Positions 7,374-16,487 of a stretch of 64,000 bases of DNA are shown here, piece after piece; the stretch's first letter is position 1; the number at the start of each line of letters is the position of its first letter. Made by a program: the position numbers and the translations under genes. Origin of the DNA: a virus; the IMG/VR virus record IMGVR_UViG_3300003690_003399, positions 16,076 through 80,075 of that record. One strand, written 5' to 3'. Below the pieces are notes generated by a model. That model was not told the origin of the DNA, ran no database searches, and saw only the letters and a program-made list of their open reading frames with translations.

Positions 7374-8380
7374 AAAAAAAAGTATTAGTTCGAGCCCCAG
7401 TTTTGACACGCTCTGGTTATGGAGAGCATTCTAGATTTGTTTTGCGATCTTTGCGCACACAAGAAGATAAGTTGGATATATATCTACTACCAGTCTCTTG
7501 GGGTCAGTGCGGTTGGATTTACAACGACGACGAAGAAAGACTATGGCTGGATCGCCTCATCACCAAAACCGCTCAATATCATCAACAACAAGAAAATCCT
7601 CAGTACGATATAAGCATTCAAGTTACTATACCAAATGAATGGGAAAAAATGGCACCTGTTAATATTGGTGTCACGGCTGGTATCGAAACTAATCGAACTG
7701 CTCCGATTTGGCTTGAAAAAGCGAATATGATGGATAAAGTTATAACAATTTCTAGTCATTCAAAAAATGTTTTTTTGGATACAGTATATGATGCAGTACA
7801 TAAAGAAAGTGGTCAAAAGCTTCAATTGAGGTGCAACAAACCGGTAGAAGTTGTACACTACCCTGTAAAAGAGTTTGAAAGTATAAATCTTAATTTAAAA
7901 TTGAAGACTGATTTTAACTTTTTAGCGGTTGCTCAATGGGGCCCCCGAAAAAATTTAGAAAACACAATCAGATGGTTTGTAGAAGAATTTATCGATCAGC
8001 CTGTTGGTCTCGTTGTTAAAACTTTCAGGAAAGGCAACTCTATTATTGACCGCGCGCATATTGATACCCTAATTACAAATTTATTAAAAAGCTATGAGAA
8101 CAGAGAGTGTAAGATCTATTTATTACATGGAGATATGACAGACGAAGAGTTACATTCTCTTTATAAACATCCAAAAATTAAAGCATTTATTTCGCTTGCT
8201 CACGGAGAAGGGTTCGGGCTACCACAGTTTGAAGCCGCATATTCGGGACTTCCCGTAATAGCGCCAGAATGGAGCGGCTATCTTGATTTTCTTTGCGCGC
8301 CTAAAAGAGATAAAAAGACGGGGAAAGAAAAAATTAAACCATATTTCGCATGTGTAGATCCCACAACAAGGTTCATATAA
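7370..8380 (+). CDS. Glycosyltransferase family 4 protein, C-terminally truncated
   Basis: A 336-aa GT-B enzyme starting with a glycine-rich acceptor loop (LTRSGYGEHSR) and carrying the donor-site EX7E motif (EGFGLPQFEAAYSGLP) near residues 282-297. The protein stops soon afterwards, at CVDPTTRFI, without the C-terminal helix such enzymes normally have. That helix appears to be encoded just downstream in another frame: bases 8358-8381 read IPQQGSYK directly into the next gene's MKLREVYKD segment. So the gene looks cut by a deletion or frame change, or is read through by a +1 shift. It may still be active with the next gene's product. It overlaps the gene before it by 4 bases. Confidence 0.82.
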   Translation: MKKKVLVRAPVLTRSGYGEHSRFVLRSLRTQEDKLDIYLLPVSWGQCGWIYNDDEERLWLDRLITKTAQYHQQQENPQYDISIQVTIPNEWEKMAPVNIGVTAGIETNRTAPIWLEKANMMDKVITISSHSKNVFLDTVYDAVHKESGQKLQLRCNKPVEVVHYPVKEFESINLNLKLKTDFNFLAVAQWGPRKNLENTIRWFVEEFIDQPVGLVVKTFRKGNSIIDRAHIDTLITNLLKSYENRECKIYLLHGDMTDEELHSLYKHPKIKAFISLAHGEGFGLPQFEAAYSGLPVIAPEWSGYLDFLCAPKRDKKTGKEKIKPYFACVDPTTRFI

Positions 8381-8381
8381 A

Positions 8382-9335
8382 ATGAAGCTTCGAGAAGTTT
8401 ATAAAGATCATGGAAGATTCAAGAAACAAGCAAAAAATTTACAAAAATGGATTCTGGAAAACTTTGCAAGCGAAAAACAGTATTCATTACTTATAGAGAA
8501 TATTTTCGATAAAGAATTTTTAAAAGCTTTTGATTATAAGAAAGTCAGTATTAATGAGATCCCCAAAATAAGTTTAATCACATCGGTTTTTAAGGCCGAT
8601 GATTATATTGAACAGCTAATGGAAGATGTCACTAGACAAACCATTTTTGAAGATAAATGTGAATGGATTATTTTAAATGCTAACGAAAAGGGTCACGATT
8701 ATGAAGAAAAAGTCATTCTTAAGTATGCAGAAAAATATCCTAATAACATAATTTACAAACGATTGGAAAAAGATCCGGGCGTTTATGATACTTGGAACAT
8801 GGCAATTGAAATGTCGACCGGCGAATATATTACAAATGTTAATTGCGATGATCGTCGACGACCGGATGGTCTAGAAGAACAAGCGAAATTGCTTACATAC
8901 AATTCAGATATTGATCTAGTTTATAATGATTCTTATATTGTACGCGAACCTAATATGAAGTGGGAAGACATAAGCCTAGAAACTTCAAGGTATAATTTCG
9001 ATCAGTTCTCTAAAGAAGCGATGTTAAGAGGCAACCTTCCTCATAACAATCCCATGTGGAGAAAATCTCTTCATCAAAAGAATGGCTTTTTTAATCAAAA
9101 ATATAGATCTGCCGCTGACTGGGATTTGTGGTTAAGATGTGCGTTTAATGGCGCCAAATATTTGAAACATCCTGAAATATTAGGAGTTTATTATTATAAT
9201 CCAACTGGGGTCTCCACCAATCCAGAGCACGATTCCTGGAAAAAAGAAGAGGAAAAAGAAATATGGACGGTATACCGTAAAAAACTGCAACAAGAAAAGG
9301 AAGACGAATCAACACCAGAGAGTATTATTTTATAA
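8382..9335 (+). CDS. Glycosyltransferase family 2 protein with fused GT4 C-terminal tail
   Basis: A 317-aa protein. Residues about 55-317 form a GT-A domain of family 2: start strand PKISLITSVFKA, acidic metal-site region NVNCDDRRRP, and the C-terminal acceptor part containing AADWDLWLR. The first 45 residues (LREVYKDHGRFKKQ and on) are basic and helical and look like the missing end of the preceding GT4 enzyme. The frame stays open upstream of this ATG to a TAG at 8355. The ATG lies 1 base after the previous TAA, which suits stop-restart coupling. It was probably once part of one GT4-GT2 polypeptide. Confidence 0.82.
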   Translation: MKLREVYKDHGRFKKQAKNLQKWILENFASEKQYSLLIENIFDKEFLKAFDYKKVSINEIPKISLITSVFKADDYIEQLMEDVTRQTIFEDKCEWIILNANEKGHDYEEKVILKYAEKYPNNIIYKRLEKDPGVYDTWNMAIEMSTGEYITNVNCDDRRRPDGLEEQAKLLTYNSDIDLVYNDSYIVREPNMKWEDISLETSRYNFDQFSKEAMLRGNLPHNNPMWRKSLHQKNGFFNQKYRSAADWDLWLRCAFNGAKYLKHPEILGVYYYNPTGVSTNPEHDSWKKEEEKEIWTVYRKKLQQEKEDESTPESIIL

Positions 9336-9337
9336 AA

Positions 9338-10132
9338 ATGGTTACGACTGTAAAAGATACCCAATTGAAAGCATTAAAGGATGTTGGTGCTTTTCTTAAA
9401 AACACAGATCAGAACAATCCACAGTTAGCTTCAACAATATGGAAGTATATTAACGATAACAATATCCAAACAGTCGTGTCACAAGCGGAATCTAATGATT
9501 ATAGTGAGAATTGGTCACAAGAACTGGTAGGAAAATTACAACGAATATTCGTTAATTACCAACTTCGACAGCTTAATTTGGGAAATCCCTCCCCGGTTTT
9601 TTTTAAACTAAAAGAAGCTTTAGATGTTCTACTGGATGAAAACCTTAGCTTGTCTTTGATCGATATTGGATGCACGAGTGGTTATTACTACGATGTTATT
9701 AACTTTTATTTTTCTAATAAATTCTATTATACGGGATGTGATTATAATAAAGAATCAATTGAATTGGCCAAAGAATATTATCCTACGATTAATTTTCAAG
9801 TCGAAGACATAACAGAACTAAGCTTTAAAGACCGTGAATTCGAAGTTTCTTTATTGGCGGGCGTTATTGAACATGTTCCACAGTATAAAAAGGGATTAAA
9901 AGAGCTATGCAGAATAACGGATAAATATATTGTTTTACACAGAATTTGGCTAACAGATGATGAGACTATTTGCAAAAAAGGAACACAATATTTTGTTCCT
10001 GTGATAAGAAACATGTATAATAAAGAAGATTTTTTTCATATTTTGAAAGAAAATAGTTTTACAGTTAAATGGAGTGGCGATGTTTATGACCAGAATTGTA
10101 GAACGTATATTTTAGAGAGAACAACTGAGTAG
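9338..10132 (+). CDS. Class I SAM-dependent methyltransferase
   Basis: A 264-aa protein. Residues about 105-220 form a Rossmann-type methyltransferase: motif I LIDIGCTSGYYYD, the acidic end of strand 2 in YTGCDYNKESIELAKEYY, a motif II region FQVEDITELSF, and the catalytic-face loop LLAGVIEHVPQYKKGL. The first 100 residues are helical and family-specific. It starts 2 bases after the GT2 gene, inside the glycan island, so a sugar O- or N-methylation role is likely. The closest style is the methyltransferase 11/23 type found with lipopolysaccharide genes. Confidence 0.8.
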   Translation: MVTTVKDTQLKALKDVGAFLKNTDQNNPQLASTIWKYINDNNIQTVVSQAESNDYSENWSQELVGKLQRIFVNYQLRQLNLGNPSPVFFKLKEALDVLLDENLSLSLIDIGCTSGYYYDVINFYFSNKFYYTGCDYNKESIELAKEYYPTINFQVEDITELSFKDREFEVSLLAGVIEHVPQYKKGLKELCRITDKYIVLHRIWLTDDETICKKGTQYFVPVIRNMYNKEDFFHILKENSFTVKWSGDVYDQNCRTYILERTTE

Positions 10133-10139
10133 GATTTTT

Positions 10140-10961
10140 ATGCTATTACCAGTAGCTTCTGTTGTAACTAATAAGACTATTTGCGAATTTGATTTACTTA
10201 AATTAAGCTTAGAACAATATCATGAGTGTAGCTGGGTCATTTCATGCGATGAAACGGCTTATCAAAAATACAATAATGTTGAAAATATTGAGTGTTTGAA
10301 GTTAATAGAAAGCGATGATTGCGATCATAATATAGCTTCAGAAGAACAGAAAGATAATTGGATGAAAGTCATGATGACCAAGTTTGATGCTGTTGAACGT
10401 TTAATCCTAAAGTTTAATCATGCTTTATTTTTAGATTCTGATATGATTTTTGTAAACCCCATTGAAGATAGAATATTAGAAATATTTAACAATGAAAATA
10501 TTGATGCGTGTATATGTCAACATATGACTAATGATTGGCAGAATGAAGCTCAACATGGATTATATAATGGTGGAATGTTTCATGTAAGAAGCAGTGATTT
10601 TATTGCTGAATGGAAAAGTCTATCTAAACAGTATAAAAAATATGGGTTTTATTTTGAACAGCAGCCTCTAGAATTTGTACAAAGAAATTTTAATTCTTTT
10701 AATCTCCCCATAAACTATAACATTGGGTGGTGGAGATTTAACAGGCCTAGCACTCAAAATAGATTGAATTTATTAAAGAATCTCGACGACAAGATATTTT
10801 TTGGCAACAAACCAGCAATTAATTTTCATGTGCATGCTTTACGTGAAATTGGATATCAAAACTTTGGTCAGTTTTTAGTTGAGAAAATTTGCAACTTATT
10901 AGATAACACATCTAATAAAAATTATAGGACGATTTTAGGGGTTATTAGAAATGGCGTTTGA
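10140..10961 (+). CDS. GT-A fold glycosyltransferase (DxD type)
   Basis: A 273-aa protein preceded by AGGA (bases 10132-10135) 4 bases from the ATG. It shows the nucleotide-diphospho-sugar transferase pattern: an N-terminal strand PVASVVTNK, a basic helix (KVMMTKFDAVERLI) and the metal-binding DxD in ALFLDSDMIFV, then LYNGGMFHVRSSDF, typical of GT8/GT77-like retaining enzymes, and a C-terminal His (NFHVHAL). The sugar is not predictable. It overlaps the next gene by 11 bases. Confidence 0.75.
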   Translation: MLLPVASVVTNKTICEFDLLKLSLEQYHECSWVISCDETAYQKYNNVENIECLKLIESDDCDHNIASEEQKDNWMKVMMTKFDAVERLILKFNHALFLDSDMIFVNPIEDRILEIFNNENIDACICQHMTNDWQNEAQHGLYNGGMFHVRSSDFIAEWKSLSKQYKKYGFYFEQQPLEFVQRNFNSFNLPINYNIGWWRFNRPSTQNRLNLLKNLDDKIFFGNKPAINFHVHALREIGYQNFGQFLVEKICNLLDNTSNKNYRTILGVIRNGV

Positions 10962-11574
10962 TTTGGTTGGAACAAATTATGGCGGTTGGATGATTGACAT
11001 TGATTTGATACCGCACCAAAGCGTCATTATTTCTGCCGGTGTGGGAGAGGATATAAGCTTTGATTTACAATTGATAAAAATGCGGAATTGCAAGATTATT
11101 GGTATTGATCCTACTCTCAAGAGTCATAGGTTTATAGAAAACCGAAAAAATCTTGATAACTTTAAGTTAATAAAGGGCGCCCTGCACCCTGCTGATGGTG
11201 ATGTTATCAAAATATACAAAACGAAGAGAAGTGACTATGTTTCAGAATCCATTTTACCAGATCATCAAAGCGTAAATAATTTTGATTCATATTTTTCAGA
11301 AACAATCAGCTTAAATAAAATCTTCGAAGAATATGAAGAGATTTCTGTTATCAAAATGGATATTGAAGGTTCTGAATACGGGGTAATACAGGCTTTAAAA
11401 TACATTCCTGATAGCGTTAAACAATTTTGTGTTGAATTCCATCATTTTTGCACCAGCAAAACCATTGAAGACACTAAAGAAATGATTAAAATGTTAGCAG
11501 AGTTAGGCTTCAAGAATTATGTCGAAAAGCCTTCTACCCAGCATTTAAACGAATTAACGTTTTGGAGGGGCTAA
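10951..11574 (+). CDS. FkbM-family methyltransferase
   Basis: A 207-aa protein with the FkbM layout: motif I VIISAGVGEDISFDLQL, strand 2 CKIIGIDPT, and the family signature VIKMDIEGSEYGVIQAL followed by VEFHH. FkbM enzymes are SAM-dependent O-methyltransferases often found in polysaccharide clusters. It overlaps the DxD glycosyltransferase by 11 bases and is followed with no gap by another Rossmann-type protein. Its likely substrate is a sugar hydroxyl on the island's glycan; the exact target is unknown. Confidence 0.85.
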   Translation: MAFDLVGTNYGGWMIDIDLIPHQSVIISAGVGEDISFDLQLIKMRNCKIIGIDPTLKSHRFIENRKNLDNFKLIKGALHPADGDVIKIYKTKRSDYVSESILPDHQSVNNFDSYFSETISLNKIFEEYEEISVIKMDIEGSEYGVIQALKYIPDSVKQFCVEFHHFCTSKTIEDTKEMIKMLAELGFKNYVEKPSTQHLNELTFWRG

Positions 11575-12369
11575 ATGGATTATTTCACTGACACAAAGAA
11601 AAAAATTATTTATGATCCAATAGAAACCATCGAGGCCCTAAAAGAATTTCATAATTTATATGCTAAACGCCCCGTTAAAAATAATTCAGGAGGGATGCAG
11701 TCTCCTCATCTTTTTAATACTTGGTATGCATTAAAAAAACTAAAACCTAAATTAGTAATTGAGAGTGGGGTGTGGAAAGGCCTCGGAACGTGGGCGATAG
11801 AGAAGGCGCTTCCCAGCGCTCAAATAATTTCAATAGATGTTGATTATTCACATTTAGAATTTAAAAGTTCAAATGCGACTTATCTAGATAAAGATATTAA
11901 AACTCATAACTGGGATAAAGTATTCAATGAACAATATCCCGATATTAAGAGAAATGAAATTGTAGTTTTTTTAGATGATCATCAAGATTTTTTAGAGCGA
12001 TTAGAATTTATTTATAATTTGGGAATAAAGCATATCTTATATGAGGATAACTATCCTTCTTCACAAGGAGACGTTCTTTCTCCTAAGAAAATTTTATCTT
12101 GTCAAGATTATATAATGGAGAGAAGAGGTATCCCCCAAATGAATCAATTTTCATATTTTGATTATGATAAATTTGTAAATTTTGTCAAAACTTATGAAGA
12201 GCTGCCCCCCATTTTTAAACTAGATAAAACTCGATGGAAAGATAAATGGGATCCCCATACTTATCCTACGATAAAAGCTTTGTTACCTTTAGAAAAACAA
12301 AATGAATTTCCTATTTTTTTTGAAGAAGCATTATCATATACATGGCTATGTTATATGGAATTAAAATAA
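11575..12369 (+). CDS. Methyltransferase-like (Rossmann) protein
   Basis: A 264-aa protein with a motif I-like strand and loop (LVIESGVWKGLGTWAIEKAL), strand 2 ending in an acid (AQIISIDVDYSHL) and a later DD in VVFLDDHQDF. This resembles class I SAM methyltransferases of the cephalosporin-hydroxylase/Rossmann type that bind metal and SAM. A good ribosome site, GGAGGGG, lies just before the ATG, overlapping the end of the FkbM gene. The C-terminal 90 residues are unusual and unassigned. Role in the glycan island is inferred from context. Confidence 0.6.
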   Translation: MDYFTDTKKKIIYDPIETIEALKEFHNLYAKRPVKNNSGGMQSPHLFNTWYALKKLKPKLVIESGVWKGLGTWAIEKALPSAQIISIDVDYSHLEFKSSNATYLDKDIKTHNWDKVFNEQYPDIKRNEIVVFLDDHQDFLERLEFIYNLGIKHILYEDNYPSSQGDVLSPKKILSCQDYIMERRGIPQMNQFSYFDYDKFVNFVKTYEELPPIFKLDKTRWKDKWDPHTYPTIKALLPLEKQNEFPIFFEEALSYTWLCYMELK

Positions 12370-12380
12370 GATACGATTAA

Positions 12381-13199
12381 ATGAACACGATTTACATAAT
12401 GAATTTTGATGACGTAAACGACCCTGTTAAAACCGAAGAAACTATCTTCAATCAATTATGGGAGCTTAAAGACACGATTAATACAGATTATGTGTATGTT
12501 GTTTTTCCGTGGGCATTTTCCATCAATCATCATGGCATTGTCCATACCCAGAAGCTTATTGATCAAATTTGTACTCAACACTGTGATAAAAAAATGTTTT
12601 TTGTTTGCCAACATATTTTAGTGAACAAATTAAACTTTCACGGTAATTTGGTCTTTACGCCGCATGCAACTATTTTAGATTCTTATGTGCCAATTCCACA
12701 TTATTCTTGCAATTATGAGTTAGAATTAGTTAAACCCTGGGATGAAAGAGAATATGAATTTAGCTTTATTGGATCTTTTCGTACACACCCTGTAAGGCAA
12801 AAGCTTTATGAATTTTTTAAAGCAAGGAAAGATTGCTTGATTGTTGATACCGGCTCTTGGCATTTTGAAGCATCCGAAAAGAAGCAAGAAATTAATGCAA
12901 GAAAGTACATTGAAATTTTAGGTAATACGAAATATTCGCTTTGCCCTAGAGGCACAGGACCATCTACTATTAGAATATGGGAGTCTATGGCAATGGGATC
13001 CTGTCCTGTGATTGTAAGTGACTATTTAAAAATGCCTTTAGAGCGTGAATTAGATTCTACAATGTGGTTAAGAGTACTGGAAAAGTGTGATAATATAAGG
13101 GATATAGATTTTTGCTTTGATAACGAAGAGTATTGGGAGTGGTTTTCTAATGAGAATTTGTATAGGTCGATTCTCAGCGCGCTAAGGGATAAAAAGTGA
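12381..13199 (+). CDS. Exostosin-like glycosyltransferase (GT47 type)
   Basis: A 272-aa protein whose C-terminal half matches the exostosin family: FSFIGSFRTHPVRQKLYEFF, then the donor-site signature YSLCPRGTGPSTIRIWES and MGSCPVIVSD near residues 188-215. Family enzymes in eukaryotes build heparan sulfate and plant cell-wall chains; bacterial and phage versions transfer sugars onto surface glycans. Its stop overlaps the GTG start of the next gene (GTGA), so the two are probably made in step. Confidence 0.84.
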   Translation: MNTIYIMNFDDVNDPVKTEETIFNQLWELKDTINTDYVYVVFPWAFSINHHGIVHTQKLIDQICTQHCDKKMFFVCQHILVNKLNFHGNLVFTPHATILDSYVPIPHYSCNYELELVKPWDEREYEFSFIGSFRTHPVRQKLYEFFKARKDCLIVDTGSWHFEASEKKQEINARKYIEILGNTKYSLCPRGTGPSTIRIWESMAMGSCPVIVSDYLKMPLERELDSTMWLRVLEKCDNIRDIDFCFDNEEYWEWFSNENLYRSILSALRDKK

Positions 13200-13885
13200 C
13201 AGAAATTTTAGTTATTGGAAACAAACCTTATACTAATCTATGTCTTAACAAGGTTGTTGATCGTTTTGATATAATTTATAGATTTAATCTTGCTTATCCC
13301 GGTAAAAATAATGGTACAAAATTTGGTAAGTTGGCAATGTGTCAACATGTGTACAATAATTTTGTAAAAAATCCTATTAGCAAGGAGCAAATAATACAAA
13401 TATATGGTCGAGAGCAGGAAGCAGTATTTGTAAGTGACTGGTATGATTTCTTTCAAGAAAATAAAGAAAACTTTGATGAGATATTTCATGAAAATGAACA
13501 CAATTGGGGGGAATGGAACAGGATGCTTGAAAAATATGGCAGTCCTCATAAATTTTCAAAAATGGCGTCAACAGGATATTCAGTTATTTTTAGAAATTTA
13601 GCAGCTGGCAATAGAGTATATGTTTCGGGCTTTACTTTATGTAATAATGAAATTAGAAAAACAATAGGAGAGAAAGATGAAGTTGTCAAAGCAAAAAATC
13701 AAGGGAAAACCTGTCACTCATTTTCTGACGAAAGTCGCATCTTAGCTTGGTTGCACAACAATAAAAAGATCGACGCAACATTGTGTATGTTAGATGACAC
13801 CGACGAACTTAGTCTAAAAATCAACGAATATAACACAGAACCTTCGGAGTTCATACTTAATTTATTAAATGGGAAAATATTATGA
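13196..13885 (+). CDS. GT29 (sialyltransferase-fold) glycosyltransferase-like protein
   Basis: A 229-aa protein from a GTG start. It carries all the diagnostic sialylmotifs in order. Motif L: ILVIGN at residues 4-9 with VDRFDIIYRFN at 21-31. Motif S: ASTGYSV and VYVSGFTL around 124-148. Motif VS: His174 followed four residues later by Glu179 (HSFSDE), the catalytic His-x4-Glu spacing. GT29 enzymes use CMP-activated acidic sugars. The same island encodes KDO synthesis, so CMP-KDO is the likely donor, as proposed for plant GT29 proteins. Donor choice is inference; the fold assignment is fairly firm. Confidence 0.75.
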   Translation: MTEILVIGNKPYTNLCLNKVVDRFDIIYRFNLAYPGKNNGTKFGKLAMCQHVYNNFVKNPISKEQIIQIYGREQEAVFVSDWYDFFQENKENFDEIFHENEHNWGEWNRMLEKYGSPHKFSKMASTGYSVIFRNLAAGNRVYVSGFTLCNNEIRKTIGEKDEVVKAKNQGKTCHSFSDESRILAWLHNNKKIDATLCMLDDTDELSLKINEYNTEPSEFILNLLNGKIL

Positions 13886-14232
13886 AAATACAAGGTAAAG
13901 TGTGGGGAAAGACCCAAGATATATTTAAAAACTCTAATTTTGAGCTTCATAGAATCGAGGCCAGAAAAGGCGGGTTTTGCTCAAAGCACCAACATAAGCA
14001 TAAATATAATGCTTTTTTTGTTGAAAAAGGCAAGCTAAAGATAACAATATATGAAATTGATTATGATTTGGTCGATGAAACTATCATCTCCACAGGAGAG
14101 CTAACAATAGTTAAGCCTGGAGCCTACCACAGATTTGAGGCACTCGAAGATACAATTTGTTATGAAATCTATTGGGTAGAATTGGATCATGACGACATAG
14201 AAAGGGAAGACGTTGGCGGGAACATTAAATAA
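13882..14232 (+). CDS. Cupin-domain protein
   Basis: A 116-aa single-domain cupin. The metal-site pattern is visible: KHQHKHKYNAFFVEKGKL (cupin motif 1) and PGAYHRFEAL (motif 2). Small cupins in polysaccharide clusters act as sugar epimerases, isomerases or sensors, often fused to or beside sugar-nucleotide enzymes. It overlaps the GT29-like gene by 4 bases and the kdsB gene by 20 bases, so it is probably tied to CMP-KDO production or use. Exact reaction unknown. Confidence 0.8.
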   Translation: MKIQGKVWGKTQDIFKNSNFELHRIEARKGGFCSKHQHKHKYNAFFVEKGKLKITIYEIDYDLVDETIISTGELTIVKPGAYHRFEALEDTICYEIYWVELDHDDIEREDVGGNIK

Positions 14233-14923
14233 AATAGGTATCATACCAGCGAGACTACACTCAACAAGGTTTCCTAAAAAAATATTAACAGATATAAATG
14301 GAAAGCCGATGGTGATATGCACAGCCGAACAAGCGTCTAAAGCTAAAAGTTTAGATAGAGTACTTATAGCTATTGATAGTGACGAAACATATCAAGCCTT
14401 AAAAGACTTTAATTATGAATTAGTAATGACATCAAACGAGCACAAGTCAGGAACAGATAGAATTGCAGAAGTGGTAAAGCGCATTAAAAGTATTGATATA
14501 GTTGTTAATATTCAAGCAGATGAGCCTTTTATCGACCCTACACTAATTGATAAACTAACAGAAGCCCATCTTGATTCAACTGTAGAAATGTCAACACTGG
14601 TCAGCACACAACTATCAACAAAAGACTATGATAATGAAAGCATTGTCAAAGCTTTTTTAAATGAAAATAATTTCGTAACAGACTTTAAAAGAAAATCTAG
14701 GGCGCGCCATAAGCATTTAGGCATATACGGTTTTACAAGAAAAACATTATTAGATTTTATATCATTTGAACAGACAGTCAACGAAAAAAACAGAAATCTA
14801 GAGCAAATGAGAGCGCTCGATAATGGGATTAAGATTAAAGCTGTGTTAACCAGTAAAGATTCTTTATCTATTAACACATTAAATGATCTTTTATATGTTT
14901 ATAAAAAGGGCAATACGCGATGA
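14213..14923 (+). CDS. kdsB: 3-deoxy-manno-octulosonate cytidylyltransferase (CMP-KDO synthetase)
   Basis: A 236-aa protein with the KdsB hallmarks: GIIPARLHSTRFPKKIL at the N-terminus (CTP-binding loop), DINGKPMV, TSNEHKSGTDRIAEV, VVNIQADEPFIDP and HKHLGIYGFTRKTL. The enzyme joins KDO to CTP to give CMP-KDO. Normal length is about 245-255, so it is near full size. The start appears to be TTG at 14213, 20 bases inside the cupin gene, preceded by GGGAAG; no ATG is available near the conserved start. KDO is a Gram-negative lipopolysaccharide and capsule sugar. kdsA lies at 19836 in the same island. Confidence 0.9.
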   Translation: MAGTLNKIGIIPARLHSTRFPKKILTDINGKPMVICTAEQASKAKSLDRVLIAIDSDETYQALKDFNYELVMTSNEHKSGTDRIAEVVKRIKSIDIVVNIQADEPFIDPTLIDKLTEAHLDSTVEMSTLVSTQLSTKDYDNESIVKAFLNENNFVTDFKRKSRARHKHLGIYGFTRKTLLDFISFEQTVNEKNRNLEQMRALDNGIKIKAVLTSKDSLSINTLNDLLYVYKKGNTR

Positions 14924-15831
14924 AACCCTTAGATATATCTAAAAAGTCTATGAAAAAAGGAATGAAAGACAACATAGAAAGGAAGCAGCCTTCTATAAAC
15001 GATGTCGTTAGACACAAAGGTCTCCCCTTGTTCAGCTTTATTGAATTAAATATAAATGAAATTTGTAATAGAGTATGTCCTTTTTGCCCAAGAGTGGATC
15101 CAAAAATATATCCTAATCAAAATATCCACATGGATATGGAAATAGTGGAAAAAATAGCTGAACAACTTAAAGAATTGAATTTTACTGGTATTGTGAATAT
15201 AAGCGGTACCGGGGAACCGCTACTAACCAAATATATCACTGATATTATAAATGAATTTGGAAAACGAGGAATTCATATTGAAATAGTGACCAATGGTGAT
15301 GTACTGCAAAGCCGGAAAGGGCCAGAGTTAATCAAAAATTTATATGCAGCAGGATTGCAACAGTTTGTAGTTAGCATGTATGACGGCCCTGAGCAAATAG
15401 AATCATTTAATACGTTATTTGCTAGTTGTGGTATAGATGAAAGCTTATACTCCTTAAGGGATAGGTGGTACGATGAATCAGAGGATTATGGGCTCCTGTA
15501 TACAAATAGAGCCGGTAACATAGGGTTTGAACATTTATCGGACATAGCTAAAGAAAAGTTAATAAATTCAGGCAAGTCGGCTTGTTTTTATACACATTAT
15601 TCTATGATGATTGATTGGAATGGTGATGCGTTATTGTGCTGCCAAGACATGTATAATCGTACAGTAAAATTTGGAAATGTTAAAAACAAATCTCTTATCG
15701 ATATATGGAGAGATACAAAACTAATGGAATTTAGAAATAAACTTAAAAATGGGGAGAGGTCATCATCACCCTGTAATAATTGCAATGCAAATGGTCAAAT
15801 ATTTGGAAGCAATCATGTAAAAGCATGGTAG
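14920..15831 (+). CDS. Radical SAM protein with C-terminal cysteine (SPASM/Twitch-like) region
   Basis: A 303-aa protein. The CxxxCxxC cluster motif is at residues 49-56 (CNRVCPFC), followed by SGTGEPLL (the GGE-like SAM contact) and VTNGDVL. The C-terminal third has CFYTHYSMMI, DALLCCQDM and CNNCN, which suit an auxiliary iron-sulfur site as in SPASM/Twitch proteins. It overlaps kdsB by 4 bases. Radical SAM enzymes in sugar clusters carry out epimerisation, dehydration or carbon-skeleton changes; which one occurs here cannot be told. Confidence 0.87.
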   Translation: MKPLDISKKSMKKGMKDNIERKQPSINDVVRHKGLPLFSFIELNINEICNRVCPFCPRVDPKIYPNQNIHMDMEIVEKIAEQLKELNFTGIVNISGTGEPLLTKYITDIINEFGKRGIHIEIVTNGDVLQSRKGPELIKNLYAAGLQQFVVSMYDGPEQIESFNTLFASCGIDESLYSLRDRWYDESEDYGLLYTNRAGNIGFEHLSDIAKEKLINSGKSACFYTHYSMMIDWNGDALLCCQDMYNRTVKFGNVKNKSLIDIWRDTKLMEFRNKLKNGERSSSPCNNCNANGQIFGSNHVKAW

Positions 15832-15839
15832 GTCGAAAA

Positions 15840-16487
15840 ATGAATTATATTTTTAAACCAAATGGAGACAAACTAGAGTTTGTTGGCGATTTTGAGGCAC
15901 TTTATCAAAATGACAACGACCCGTGGAATCAGTCAGGAAAAGATGGAGAAATAAGCTATTACTATGCTCATAGCAGAAAGAGGCTGGTCGATCAGCTAAA
16001 GAAAATCAATCCCGACTCTTTGCTTGAAACCGGATGCGATTTGGGCTATACTACCAAGATCATTCAGAAATCTTTACCAGATTGCAATGTTGTTGGCATG
16101 GATATTAGTAGAACGGCAATAGTGAAGGCTGTAAACTTATTCCCTAATTTGGACTTCATAACTGAAGATATTGGTAGCGCAAACTTTAATTCAGATACAA
16201 AATATGATGTAGTTATTCTAAATCAATTGTTGTGGTATGTCTTAGAATCGCTTTCCGAGACATTTGAAAATTGTTTTTCTATACTAAATCCAAATGGTAG
16301 GATAATAATCAGCCAAGCATTTTTACAGGCACCACAGAAATACGGGAAAGATATTTGTGATGGGTTTGATGGGTTAATCAGTTACTTGAGCGACCACAAG
16401 TTTAATATAGAATATTCTCAATTAGATAATTCTAATTCTTTTGTCCATAATGATGGGCTGATCATATTAAAAAAGCATGATAGTTAA
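15840..16487 (+). CDS. Class I SAM-dependent methyltransferase
   Basis: A 215-aa protein; I chose the ATG at 15840, after the radical SAM stop, because the earlier in-frame ATG lies inside that gene. Motif I is LLETGCDLGYTTK, strand 2 gives VVGMDISRTAIVKA, motif II FITEDIGSANF and the post-motif strand DVVILNQLLWYVL. This resembles NodS- and SAM-12-type methyltransferases. It overlaps the aminotransferase gene by 11 bases. A methylated sugar product is likely; target unknown. Confidence 0.78.
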   Translation: MNYIFKPNGDKLEFVGDFEALYQNDNDPWNQSGKDGEISYYYAHSRKRLVDQLKKINPDSLLETGCDLGYTTKIIQKSLPDCNVVGMDISRTAIVKAVNLFPNLDFITEDIGSANFNSDTKYDVVILNQLLWYVLESLSETFENCFSILNPNGRIIISQAFLQAPQKYGKDICDGFDGLISYLSDHKFNIEYSQLDNSNSFVHNDGLIILKKHDS

